NCBI GenBank assembly: GCA_937903155.1
Contig: CALCZU010000084.1
Coordinates: forward strand, 1 to 21,331
Direction of reading: 5' to 3'
Length of the DNA: 21,331 nucleotides
From: an uncultured Bdellovibrionales bacterium
GTDB lineage: Bacteria > Bdellovibrionota > FAC87 > UBA2466
How positions within the stretch are numbered: position 1 is the first letter of the stretch; every line of letters begins with the position of its first letter. Shown piece after piece: positions 15,012 through 21,331 of this stretch. Made by a program: the position numbers and the translations under genes. Below the pieces are notes generated by a model, which saw only the letters and a program-made list of their open reading frames with translations, was not told the DNA's origin and searched no databases.

Positions 15012-15952
15012 AAACTGAAAGTTCCGCACTTCTTGATGTTGGGGGACGCTTCAGGGCTCGAGGAACGCTCGAGTTTCCAGCCCTGAAGCGGGGACTTTAT
15101 TCGATGGTGCTTGCTTGCACTTTTTCGGCAGCGATGTCAGCCCTGTTTTTTTTGGCGTTTAAAAACGAACCCGGTCTTTCAGTGCGAACGGGAAGTTTTT
15201 TACGCGTGCTTGCAAATTGTTTGGTGCTCAGTCTGATGGTTCGAAAAAAGCGGAAGAGTTTTCGGTTTTTTGGAAATAGAGAAGCGAGTCTTTGGCTGTG
15301 GGGACTTTTCGGGACCCTAGCCGTTTTGACTTTTTATGAAGGTATTGCAAGGTCGGGCGTCGCTCTTGCATCTCTTTTTCAAGGGTTAAGCGGAGTCGTT
15401 TTGATTGCGATGGGTCCGATCATTTTGAAACAAAAAAATTCTTTTCGGACGTGGGTAGCACTTATCGGAAGTCTGGCTGGATTTGTATTGATAAAGCTCA
15501 ACTCGAATCAGCCCACTTCGTTTCAAGGGCTCGACCTCTGCGCGGTCTCTGGAATTGCCGCGGGTTTGGCCTATCTCATGTCGGCCAAGGCGTCGAAAAA
15601 TAATTCGGCGGAAGTGATCATGTTTTATTGGTGTCTCTTCTGTCTGATAGCGCATCTTTTTTTATGGGTTTTAACGCCGATGCAATGGCCGATGGGAGTT
15701 TCGACCTGGATTTTCCTTCTGGTAGCCTCAGTTCTTGCTTCGCTCTCCCAGTATTTTACGACCGTTGCCTATGCGCTGACGCCAGCCGCGCCGGTGGCGT
15801 CCCTCGGTTATTTAACCCCAGTGCTGGGACTCGCGATTGACCTACTCATTTTTCGGATTCCCCACGGAGTGACCGAACTCGTGGGATCGATGGTTGTGAT
15901 CGTCTTCGGAGTCTGGTTACCCTTTCTGGGAGCAGACTCAGTCAAAAAATAA
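15008..15952 (+). CDS. EamA/DMT-family transporter
   Basis: 314-aa polytopic inner-membrane protein with about ten hydrophobic helices arranged as two EamA repeats. The second repeat carries the typical ASLGYLTPVLGLAIDLLIF segment near the end, and the first carries FYEGIARSGVALASLFQGLS. Members export small metabolites such as amino acids or other polar compounds; the substrate is unknown. The GTG start overlaps the acetyltransferase stop by 4 bp (GTGA). A later ATG at 15104 would begin directly in helix 1 and cannot be excluded. Pairing with an acetyltransferase suggests, without proof, export or detoxification of the acetylated product. Confidence 0.88.
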   Translation: MKTESSALLDVGGRFRARGTLEFPALKRGLYSMVLACTFSAAMSALFFLAFKNEPGLSVRTGSFLRVLANCLVLSLMVRKKRKSFRFFGNREASLWLWGLFGTLAVLTFYEGIARSGVALASLFQGLSGVVLIAMGPIILKQKNSFRTWVALIGSLAGFVLIKLNSNQPTSFQGLDLCAVSGIAAGLAYLMSAKASKNNSAEVIMFYWCLFCLIAHLFLWVLTPMQWPMGVSTWIFLLVASVLASLSQYFTTVAYALTPAAPVASLGYLTPVLGLAIDLLIFRIPHGVTELVGSMVVIVFGVWLPFLGADSVKK

Positions 15953-15989
15953 CGCGTTGAGTAATAGTGTTTGCAAGTCTGTAAATTCC

Positions 15990-16018
15990 TTGCCTGTTTA
16001 ACGCAGAGTCTTTATATT
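15990..16018 (+). promoter_or_regulatory. Promoter of the cytochrome-oxidase biogenesis operon
   Basis: TTGCCT (15990-15995) and TATATT (16013-16018) are separated by exactly 17 bp, with 4/6 and 5/6 matches to the sigma70 consensus. Transcription would start near 16025, giving a leader of about 26 nt that contains the AGAAAGG ribosome site of the cupredoxin gene. A second, weaker pair, TTGAGT (15957-15962) and TGTAAA (15980-15985), lies just upstream. Confidence 0.6.
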
Positions 16019-16050
16019 TCCCCCACACCCATTTGCAGAAAGGCAAAATT

Positions 16051-16737
16051 ATGAAGAAAAATATTATTGTTTTCATCGGCCTTGTGAGTGCTTCGCTATT
16101 TGCTGGCGGCACAATCACAGGAAAAGTTAACTACAAAGGAGCTCCCGGCAAACCCGTGGAAAATAAAATGACTCCTGAGTGCAAAACGGCCAACGCCGGT
16201 AAAGTCGTGATGAATGACGCGACTGTCATCAACTCCAACAACACTGTCCAATGGGCAATGGTTTCTTTAAAAGATGCAAAAGCACCTGCGGGCGATACCG
16301 GAACAGCAACCCCTGTGACGTTTGATCAACATGGTTGCATGTACACTCCTCACGTTTTCGGAATTCGCGTGAACCAAACATTGAAAATTTTGAACAGTGA
16401 TGGATTTCTTCACAATGTGAACGGAATGCCAAAACAAAGTCCAAAATTCAACAACGGCATGCCGACTAAAGGCAGCACGATCGAAAAGAAATTCACAAAG
16501 CCCGAAATGGCCGTCCGTATTAAATGCGATGTTCATCCTTGGATGAATGCCTACGCAAACGTCTTCGATCACCCCTATTTCGCAGTCACGGACAATGCGG
16601 GTAACTACACCATCTCCAACGTGCCTCCTGGCGACTACACCATCGAAATGTGGCATGAAAAATTGGGAACAAAGACTGAAAAAGTGAAAGTCACTGAAGG
16701 CGGATCGTCGACAGTTGATTTCACAGCCGGTGCATAA
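16051..16737 (+). CDS. Secreted cupredoxin-like (blue-copper) protein with C-terminal carboxypeptidase-regulatory-like domain
   Basis: 228 aa from ATG 16051, chosen over an in-frame TTG at 16033 because AGAAAGG lies just upstream and a clean signal peptide (1-18, ending FAGG) follows. The central domain resembles a plastocyanin-type fold with the type-1 copper ligand pattern H121 (FLHNV), C159, H162 and M165 (CDVHPWM). Only one ligand Cys is present, so it is not a CuA centre. C44 and C96 could form a disulfide. Residues about 175-228 (DNAGNYTISNVPPGDYTIEM) match the carboxypeptidase-regulatory-like beta-sandwich. It should be a periplasmic electron carrier or copper binder. As first gene of an operon for heme A and copper insertion, a role with a terminal oxidase is likely. 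Confidence 0.85.
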   Translation: MKKNIIVFIGLVSASLFAGGTITGKVNYKGAPGKPVENKMTPECKTANAGKVVMNDATVINSNNTVQWAMVSLKDAKAPAGDTGTATPVTFDQHGCMYTPHVFGIRVNQTLKILNSDGFLHNVNGMPKQSPKFNNGMPTKGSTIEKKFTKPEMAVRIKCDVHPWMNAYANVFDHPYFAVTDNAGNYTISNVPPGDYTIEMWHEKLGTKTEKVKVTEGGSSTVDFTAGA

Positions 16738-16760
16738 TCGGAAATCTTTGAGGTAGTAAA

Positions 16761-16997
16761 ATGTTAATGGAGTCGCTCTCGAATTTGATGGGTTTAGTCG
16801 AATCGAGGGTCGACTCCATTTTTTATTTGTTCTTGTTTGCTTCGATTGGATGTTTTGTTTTGAGCGAACTGACGTGGATCGTTTTTAAATTCGGCAAACC
16901 TAAAAAAATCGACGTCCCAAAACAACATCTCGACTGGATTTGGTCCTTTATCCCAGCTGCGACGCTTTTGCTTCTCACCCTCGTGAAAAGCCGGTAG
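16761..16997 (+). CDS. Small membrane protein resembling the transmembrane hairpin of cytochrome c oxidase subunit II
   Basis: 78 aa with two transmembrane helices (about 20-43 and 57-75). The order hydrophobic helix, then FKFGKPKK loop, then QHLDWIWSFIPAATLLLLTL recalls the COX2 N-terminal hairpin with its conserved E/H..W..P in helix 2. The CuA domain is absent: the gene stops right after helix 2. The ATG is supported by GAGGT 6 nt upstream. It could be a stand-alone anchor or assembly subunit, with the upstream cupredoxin as a separate soluble partner; this is inference. Its first codons lie in a long terminator-like hairpin (16767-16819). It is not large enough to be an oxidase subunit II on its own. 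Confidence 0.7.
   Translation: MLMESLSNLMGLVESRVDSIFYLFLFASIGCFVLSELTWIVFKFGKPKKIDVPKQHLDWIWSFIPAATLLLLTLVKSR
16767..16824 (+). terminator. Long hairpin plus T-run inside the start of the small membrane gene (possible attenuator)
   Basis: A perfect 9-bp inverted repeat, ATGGAGTCG (16767-16775) and CGACTCCAT (16811-16819), is extended inward, after a one-base bulge, by 7 further pairs (one G-U) between 16776-16782 and 16803-16809. A short third helix can form around a 7-nt loop. A T6 run (16819-16824) follows directly. It lies 30 bp after the cupredoxin stop, as an intrinsic terminator would, yet within a coding region with its own ribosome site. It may reduce expression of the downstream ctaA operon relative to cupredoxin. 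Confidence 0.5.
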
Positions 16998-17007
16998 AGG
17001 CCAAAAA

Positions 17008-17025
17008 ATGGAAATGCTAAGATGA
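17008..17025 (+). other. Possible five-codon coupling ORF (MEMLR) before ctaA
   Basis: An AGAGG site (16996-17000) lies 7 nt before an ATG at 17008 that opens a five-codon frame, MEMLR, closed by TGA at 17023-17025. That stop overlaps the ctaA ATG (17022) as ATGA. The ctaA ATG itself has no Shine-Dalgarno site at usual distance, since the AGAGG is 21 nt away. Ribosomes could therefore reach ctaA by termination-reinitiation. Short enough to be chance. Confidence 0.35.
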
Positions 17026-17966
17026 GCGAAAAAGCCCTACATCGTTTCTGTGTTCTCACTTCTGTTTCAACCGTTTTCTTACTTTTGGCGGGTGCGCTCG
17101 TGACGAGCACGGGTTCAGGCCTTGCAGTTCCCGATTGGCCACTTGCTTACGGAAAATTTTTTCCTCCAATGGTTGGCGGAATTCTTTTCGAACACGGGCA
17201 TCGAATGGTGGCAGGGACCGTTGCGATTCTGACCGTGATTCAAGCTCTCTTACTTTGGAAATTTGAAAAACGGACTTGGGTCAAACGATTGGGTTTCGCC
17301 GCGGTCGCCATTGTTCTCTTTCAAGCGGGACTGGGCGGAATGACTGTGATTTTGAGATTGCCTCCTCAGGTTTCGATCGCGCATGCGTGTCTTGCGCAGA
17401 TTTATTTTTGTACAAGTGTCATCATCGCCACGGTGACCTCCGCGTCTTGGAAGGAACCGGTAAAAGAGAGACTCTCTTATGAAGGAGGCGGCGATTTTTT
17501 GGCGCAGCTTGCGCTTTGGATTAATCTTGGATTTTTCGCGCAACTCTTAATGGGTGCTTCGATGAGACATCTGGGCGCAGCGCTTGCGATTCCCGATTTT
17601 CCAACTGCCTTTGGCGGGATTTTACCTCCAGCTTGGACTTTTGAAATAGGGTTGCAGTTTGCTCACCGAACTTGGGCTTTTGGTTTGGTCTTGCTCGTCT
17701 CTCTTTTTGCTTACCGCGTTTACACAAAACATGAGACGCAGATGCGATTAACGGTCACGATGGGAATTTTATTAATGCTCATGAGTTTTCAGATTCTTTT
17801 AGGGGCCATGATTATTTGGCTAAAAAAGCCAGTTCCCATGACGTCGACCCATCTTGTAATCGGCGCTTTGAGTTTTGCGACTTCGATTGTCCTGACCCTT
17901 CAAGTGTTCCGATTGCTCGAAAAGGAAAAGATCGTCTCTCCCCAGTTTGAATTGAGTCCGGCATGA
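17022..17966 (+). CDS. ctaA: Heme A synthase, COX15/CtaA family
   Basis: 314 aa, eight predicted transmembrane helices in two related halves. It oxidises the methyl group of heme O to a formyl group, giving heme A for aa3-type oxidases. Key residues match the Bacillus enzyme: Glu57 and His60 (EHGHR), His121 (IAHACLAQ), His215 (QFAHRTWA) and His277 (TSTHLVIG), the heme ligands. The duplicated TSTGSGLAVPDWPLAYG and RHLGAALAIPDFPTAFG segments mark the internal repeat. No proper ribosome site precedes the ATG; a five-codon ORF may provide coupling. The stop overlaps ctaB by 4 bp. Confidence 0.95.
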   Translation: MSEKALHRFCVLTSVSTVFLLLAGALVTSTGSGLAVPDWPLAYGKFFPPMVGGILFEHGHRMVAGTVAILTVIQALLLWKFEKRTWVKRLGFAAVAIVLFQAGLGGMTVILRLPPQVSIAHACLAQIYFCTSVIIATVTSASWKEPVKERLSYEGGGDFLAQLALWINLGFFAQLLMGASMRHLGAALAIPDFPTAFGGILPPAWTFEIGLQFAHRTWAFGLVLLVSLFAYRVYTKHETQMRLTVTMGILLMLMSFQILLGAMIIWLKKPVPMTSTHLVIGALSFATSIVLTLQVFRLLEKEKIVSPQFELSPA

Positions 17967-18835
17967 AGGCAGTCGCGGAAGAAATTTACGTTGCGGATAT
18001 TTTAGAACTCACCAAGCCGCGGATTTGTGTTTTGGCACTCCTCATGACGACGTTAGGTTATGTTTTAGGCCAAAAGGGTGAATTTTCATTATCTCATTTT
18101 ATTTTTTCGCTCTTAGGAACGGGCTTGGTTGGAGCGGGAAGTTGTATTTTTAATCAGTATGCTGAAATTGACACCGACGCGAAAATGTTGCGAACCATGA
18201 ATCGGCCTCTTCCCACAGGACGACTTTCGAGTGCACTTGCGCTTCGTTTAGGGGTAGGGATGAGTGTCCTTGGTATCGTCATTCTTTTGATGACGGTGAA
18301 TGCGGTGACTTCCATCTTGGGTGCAGTGACGGTGCTTTTGTATTTAGGTGTTTACACTCCTTCGAAGAGAATCAGCCCGCTATCGACTCTGATTGGCGCC
18401 ATTCCGGGAGCGATGCCGCCTTTGATGGGATGGACGGCGGCGAATGGAAATTTTAGTGCCGAAGGTTTTTTGCTTTTTGCAATCTTGTTCATCTGGCAGA
18501 TCCCTCATTTTTTAGCGATCGGTTGGCTATACCGCGAAGATTACGGAAGAGCCGATATGCCGATTTTGTCTGTCGTCGATACGGCGGGGCTTGCGACGAG
18601 CAAGCAAGTGATTTTGTATTCGTTGGCACTCATGCCGTTGACGTTGGTTCCGACGTTATGGGGAATGACGGGAACCAGCTATCTTGTAGGCGCAGTTTTT
18701 TTGAATCTCATTTTTTTAGGATTTGGAATTTGTTTAGCTTGGCAGCGCAATAAGACTTGGGCGAGAGCTCTCTTCCTAGTGTCGATTCTTTACCTTCCCG
18801 CGCTCGGGGGCTTAATGGTTTGGGATCGCCTATGA
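17963..18835 (+). CDS. ctaB: Protoheme IX farnesyltransferase (heme O synthase)
   Basis: 290-aa UbiA-superfamily membrane prenyltransferase. It adds a farnesyl group to heme b, making heme O, the substrate of CtaA. Visible hallmarks are NQYAEIDTDAKMLRTMNRPL (64-83), with Asp70 and Asp72 of the Mg/diphosphate-binding motif, YTPSKRISPLSTLIGAIPGA with PPLMGW, and WQIPHFLAIGWLYREDYGRA. About nine hydrophobic helices fit the family. The length is typical. It overlaps ctaA by 4 bp at its start and the ABC ATPase gene by 4 bp at its end, so all three are co-translated. Cofactor synthesis and the next export step are thus expressed together. Confidence 0.96.
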   Translation: MKAVAEEIYVADILELTKPRICVLALLMTTLGYVLGQKGEFSLSHFIFSLLGTGLVGAGSCIFNQYAEIDTDAKMLRTMNRPLPTGRLSSALALRLGVGMSVLGIVILLMTVNAVTSILGAVTVLLYLGVYTPSKRISPLSTLIGAIPGAMPPLMGWTAANGNFSAEGFLLFAILFIWQIPHFLAIGWLYREDYGRADMPILSVVDTAGLATSKQVILYSLALMPLTLVPTLWGMTGTSYLVGAVFLNLIFLGFGICLAWQRNKTWARALFLVSILYLPALGGLMVWDRL

Positions 18836-19752
18836 GTGTTGCGGTCTCGGCGTCAGAGCTCGAATTTGATTACGCCAATCACAAAGCTTTGAAAGGCGTT
18901 TCCTTTTCAGTGGAAAAGGGAAAGATTTTTTGTCTCGTCGGTCCGAACGGAGGAGGGAAGAGTACGACGTTCAAGCTTCTCTCAACCCTTCTGCCGCTTC
19001 AGAAAGGTTCGATTCAGATTCTGGGTGAAGACCTTCAAAAGAACTCCTCAAAGATCCGCGCTAAAGTGGGAGTCGTTTTTCAAAGCCCGGCTTTAGATAA
19101 AAAGCTGACAGTCTTTGAAAATATGATTTACCAGGGGAACTTGTACGGCAAATCGGGAACTTCCTTAAAAGACAGAGTCGAAATCCTCTTAAAAAAGTTC
19201 AAGATTCACGATCGTAAAAATGAAAAAGCAGAATCTTTGTCAGGCGGTTTAAAAAGACGCGTCGAAATTGCAAAGGCGCTCATTCACTCACCAGAACTTT
19301 TAATCCTTGATGAACCGACAACAGGTTTAGATCCGCTCGCAAGGATGGAAGTTTGGAGCTATTTAAAGCAAATGACTCACGAGGGAATCACAGTCCTTCT
19401 CACAACGCATCTTTTAGAAGAAGCGGATAAATGTGATTCGCTGGCTTTCTTGGATCAAGGAAAGCTTGTCGCAGCGGGGACACCTCTAGAACTCAAAGCC
19501 ATTGTCGGAATGGATGTGATTACAGTCGTCGGAAAAAATCCTGAAGGTTTATCCAGTCAAATCCGCGATAAGTTTCATACGGAGACAACCGTCGTCGGCG
19601 AAGAAGTCAGAATTCGACGCAACGAAGGGCATGTTTTTATTCCGGAGCTTGTGACGAATTTCCCGGAGATTCAATCGGTGAAATTGGGAAAACCCACCCT
19701 TGAAGATTTATTTATTCAGCTCACTGGCCGGCAATTTGGAGAGGTGCTATGA
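18832..19752 (+). CDS. ABC transporter ATP-binding protein (CcmA/DrrA type)
   Basis: 306 aa from ATG 18832, whose ATGA overlaps the ctaB stop. An upstream extension of the open frame to 18757 lies wholly inside ctaB and is rejected. All nucleotide-binding motifs are present: Walker A GPNGGGKST (37-45), Q-loop Gln84, signature LSGG (136-139), Walker B LLILDE with Glu161, D-loop GLD and the switch His193. A C-terminal extension of about 90 residues is typical of DrrA/NosF-like ABC-2 ATPases. It works with the permease encoded next (4-bp overlap). Substrate unknown; the setting between ctaB and Sco1 suggests a copper- or heme-related or assembly-factor role, as NosF has in CuA/CuZ enzyme maturation. 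Confidence 0.94.
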   Translation: MSVAVSASELEFDYANHKALKGVSFSVEKGKIFCLVGPNGGGKSTTFKLLSTLLPLQKGSIQILGEDLQKNSSKIRAKVGVVFQSPALDKKLTVFENMIYQGNLYGKSGTSLKDRVEILLKKFKIHDRKNEKAESLSGGLKRRVEIAKALIHSPELLILDEPTTGLDPLARMEVWSYLKQMTHEGITVLLTTHLLEEADKCDSLAFLDQGKLVAAGTPLELKAIVGMDVITVVGKNPEGLSSQIRDKFHTETTVVGEEVRIRRNEGHVFIPELVTNFPEIQSVKLGKPTLEDLFIQLTGRQFGEVL

Positions 19753-20534
19753 CGACTTCTCAAACTCTCTTGCCCATCTTATCCCTTTCGAAACGTGAAC
19801 TCGTTCGCTTCTACCGACAGAGAAGCCGGATTATTGGAAGCCTTTTGACGCCGCTTCTGTTTTGGTTATTTCTCGGCGGCGGATTAACGGCCGCATTTCC
19901 TGATTCGACTTTGCCGGGTGGCGGATCTTTTCTGCAATATTATTTTCCTGCGAATTTAGTGCTCACGATTTTATTTGTTTCGATTTTTTCGAATATGTCT
20001 TTGATAGAAGACCGACACGAAGGCTTTTTGCAAGGAGTGCTTGTAGCTCCTGTGACAGGTGTGGGAATGGTCGGCGGCAAAGTTGTGGGCGGAGCATTGA
20101 TTGCGCTTTTTCAAGGCGTTTTATTTGCGCTTCTCGCTCCGTTTGCGGGGTTTCATCTGGATGTCGTCAGCGCGTTTGAGTTAGTCGCTATATTATTTTT
20201 GCTTTCAGTTATGCTGACATCTCTCGGTTTTGCTTTTGCTTGGAAAGTGGATTCAAGCCAGGGATTTCACGCGGTGATGAATACGATTCTTCTTCCGATG
20301 TGGATTTTATCGGGAACGTTTTTTCCGTTAGAACGCGCGCCGATGATTTTAAAACCTTTGATGTATCTAAATCCTTTGAGCTACGGTTATTCGCTTGTGA
20401 AATCCGTGATGTTCAAGAGTTCGGTAGAGCCTTTTACGACGCCCGTTGCTCTCGGCGTTTCGTGTCTCTATACTTGTCTTTTTATTGGAGTGGGGATTTG
20501 GCTTTCGAAAACAAATCGTGAGGTCTTAAAATGA
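19749..20534 (+). CDS. ABC-2 type transporter permease
   Basis: 261 aa with six predicted transmembrane helices in the ABC-2 layout: an amphipathic N-terminus (SLSKRELVRFYRQRSR), a first helix LLTPLLFWLFLGGG, and the characteristic late LSGTFFPLERAP and LNPLSYGYSLVKSV segments. It should be the membrane half of the exporter whose ATPase precedes it, sharing a 4-bp overlap, and its stop overlaps the Sco1 start by 4 bp. The family includes drug, lipopolysaccharide and NosY-like permeases; which of these cannot be told. Tight coupling with heme A and copper chaperone genes argues for a role in oxidase biogenesis, which is inference. Confidence 0.93.
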   Translation: MTTSQTLLPILSLSKRELVRFYRQRSRIIGSLLTPLLFWLFLGGGLTAAFPDSTLPGGGSFLQYYFPANLVLTILFVSIFSNMSLIEDRHEGFLQGVLVAPVTGVGMVGGKVVGGALIALFQGVLFALLAPFAGFHLDVVSAFELVAILFLLSVMLTSLGFAFAWKVDSSQGFHAVMNTILLPMWILSGTFFPLERAPMILKPLMYLNPLSYGYSLVKSVMFKSSVEPFTTPVALGVSCLYTCLFIGVGIWLSKTNREVLK

Positions 20535-21139
20535 TGAAAAAAAGAGTCGTAGTGATTATTCTTTCGCTTTTTCTGATGCCGATTGTGTCTTTGGGCATTT
20601 TAACGGCAACCGATAGTCTCTACACAAAACCTTTACCGACTTATGGCGAAGTTCCCGATTTTAATTTTGAGAGTTCTCAAGGCAAAATGGTTTCTCGCTC
20701 GGAGCTGTACCGCAAAGTTTGGGTCGCAGGTTTTGTTTTCACAAACTGCGCCGGCACGTGTCCCTTGATCATGGGAACCATGATGGAAATCGAAAAGACT
20801 TTTCTCTTCAAAGAAAACTTCCGCATGGTCGCTCTTACGATGGATCCCGAGCGCGATACGCCCAAGGTTTTAAGAGATTATGCCGCTCAAAGCAAAGCTG
20901 ACCCCTATAAATTTTTATTTCTCACGGGCGACAAAAGAGACATCCAAAACTTTGTCCAAAACGGCTTCCGCTTATCTGCTGCCGAAGATAAAGAAGAGGG
21001 TGATATCACCCACAGCGGAAAGCTCGTTCTTGTCGACGGGTACGGAAAAATCCGCGGGTATTATGACCGCGAAGAATCGGGCACGATGAAACGGATTAAA
21101 AAGGATATTAAACGCCTTTTACGAGAGACAACTTACTAA
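20531..21139 (+). CDS. SCO1/SenC copper chaperone
   Basis: 202 aa thioredoxin-fold protein of the Sco1 family, which delivers copper to the CuA site of cytochrome oxidase or reduces its cysteines. An N-terminal membrane anchor (about 5-24) holds the rest in the periplasm. The copper-binding set is complete: C73 and C77 in TNCAGTCP, and His161 in ITHSGKLVLVD. MDPERDT (104-110) is a conserved family segment. The start (ATGATG) overlaps the permease stop by 4 bp. It is the last gene of the operon; about 80 bp separate it from the tRNA gene without a visible terminator. A CuA oxidase subunit is expected elsewhere in the genome. Confidence 0.95.
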   Translation: MMKKRVVVIILSLFLMPIVSLGILTATDSLYTKPLPTYGEVPDFNFESSQGKMVSRSELYRKVWVAGFVFTNCAGTCPLIMGTMMEIEKTFLFKENFRMVALTMDPERDTPKVLRDYAAQSKADPYKFLFLTGDKRDIQNFVQNGFRLSAAEDKEEGDITHSGKLVLVDGYGKIRGYYDREESGTMKRIKKDIKRLLRETTY

Positions 21140-21168
21140 ATAACGCATTGAGTTACGGTATTCGATTC

Positions 21169-21197
21169 TTCTCTTTTCCGCCGAATTGAGCTATAGC
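21169..21197 (+). promoter_or_regulatory. Weak candidate promoter for tRNA-Pro
   Basis: TATAGC (21192-21197) would serve as a -10 about 22 bp before the mature tRNA. The -35 at the right distance, TTCTCT (21169-21174), matches poorly. Transcription from the Sco1 operon could also pass into the tRNA gene, because no terminator is seen between them. Confidence 0.25.
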
Positions 21198-21218
21198 TTT
21201 GGATTCGAAATTTCCTGT

Positions 21219-21292
<74 letters not shown>

Positions 21293-21293
21293 T

Positions 21294-21316
21294 TCATTTT
21301 GCCTCTGGCAAAATGA
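21294..21316. terminator. Perfect hairpin directly after tRNA-Pro
   Basis: A 10-bp perfect stem TCATTTTGCC / GGCAAAATGA with a 3-nt TCT loop begins one base after the tRNA. No clear T-run follows on the plus strand (TGTTAAGG), so it may be a processing or weak termination signal rather than a classic intrinsic terminator. Confidence 0.5.
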
Positions 21317-21321
21317 TGTTA

Positions 21322-21331
21322 AGGTTAACCT
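21322..21331. repeat. 10-bp perfect palindrome at the very end of the window
   Basis: AGGTTAACCT reads the same on both strands and is the final sequence. It may be coincidence, the start of a repeat that ended the assembly, or a fold-back artefact. The window alone cannot decide. Confidence 0.5.

Noticed and set aside
18757..18831. 25-residue N-terminal extension of the ABC ATPase
   Set aside because: It lies inside ctaB, has no family similarity, and the ATG at 18832 makes the same 4-bp overlap as the neighbouring genes.
15949..21153. Shared 14-nt string ATAACGCRTTGAGT just after the EamA stop (15949-15962) and just after the Sco1 stop (21140-21153)
   Set aside because: Two short matches with one variable base; neither flanks an element nor forms a hairpin. 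A third partial match at 16000-16009 is weaker. Could be chance; only a genome-wide count would tell.

Overview
The window reads as one contig of a Gram-negative bacterium, most likely a Bdellovibrionota/Oligoflexia-type or related deltaproteobacterial lineage. This placement is inference, with no marker gene to prove it. It rests on SppA fused to an outer-membrane-barrel-like domain, two lysine-rich histone-H1-like proteins, a CtaA-CtaB-ABC-Sco1 assembly operon and moderate base composition. Coding density is very high: many neighbours overlap by 4 bp, and no gene-free stretch exceeds 300 bases. Bases 1-52 are not biological. They are an Illumina P7/TruSeq-type adapter with an 8-base index, so the left end is a library artefact.

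Left part (53-6954): a minus-strand pair (TTG-started secreted GH18-like protein, then the SppA-like protease, whose stop codon is completed by adapter bases); a plus-strand pair (small Cys-rich zinc-finger-like protein, then CinA); a shared terminator; two divergent histone-like genes around a 232-bp control region; and a secreted trypsin/V8-like serine protease.

Middle (7059-14267): two overlapping CNNM/CBS (CorC/HlyC-type) membrane protein genes read leftward from a near-consensus sigma70 promoter. Divergent from them is a tightly overlapping operon mtnA - ECF-like sigma factor - zinc-finger anti-sigma - nadE. An unrecognised secreted protein follows.

Right part (14268-21331): a perfect FNR/CRP-type box precedes a GNAT acetyltransferase and an EamA transporter joined by a GTGA overlap. 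Then comes a cytochrome-oxidase biogenesis operon with a good promoter: a secreted blue-copper-like cupredoxin, a 78-aa membrane hairpin resembling the transmembrane part of oxidase subunit II, heme A synthase (CtaA), heme O synthase (CtaB), an ABC-2 exporter (ATPase and permease) and Sco1. From ctaA onward every gene overlaps the next by 4 bp. The operon contains assembly factors only; no catalytic oxidase subunit is present. The contig closes with tRNA-Pro(GGG), a perfect hairpin and a terminal palindrome.

No CRISPR array, insertion sequence, phage gene or recognised defence system was found. The most notable items are the adapter-made stop codon, the SppA fusion, the truncated subunit-II-like gene with a terminator-like hairpin over its start, a five-codon coupling ORF before ctaA, the sigma/anti-sigma pair inside a nucleotide/methionine-salvage operon, and the FNR-type box.
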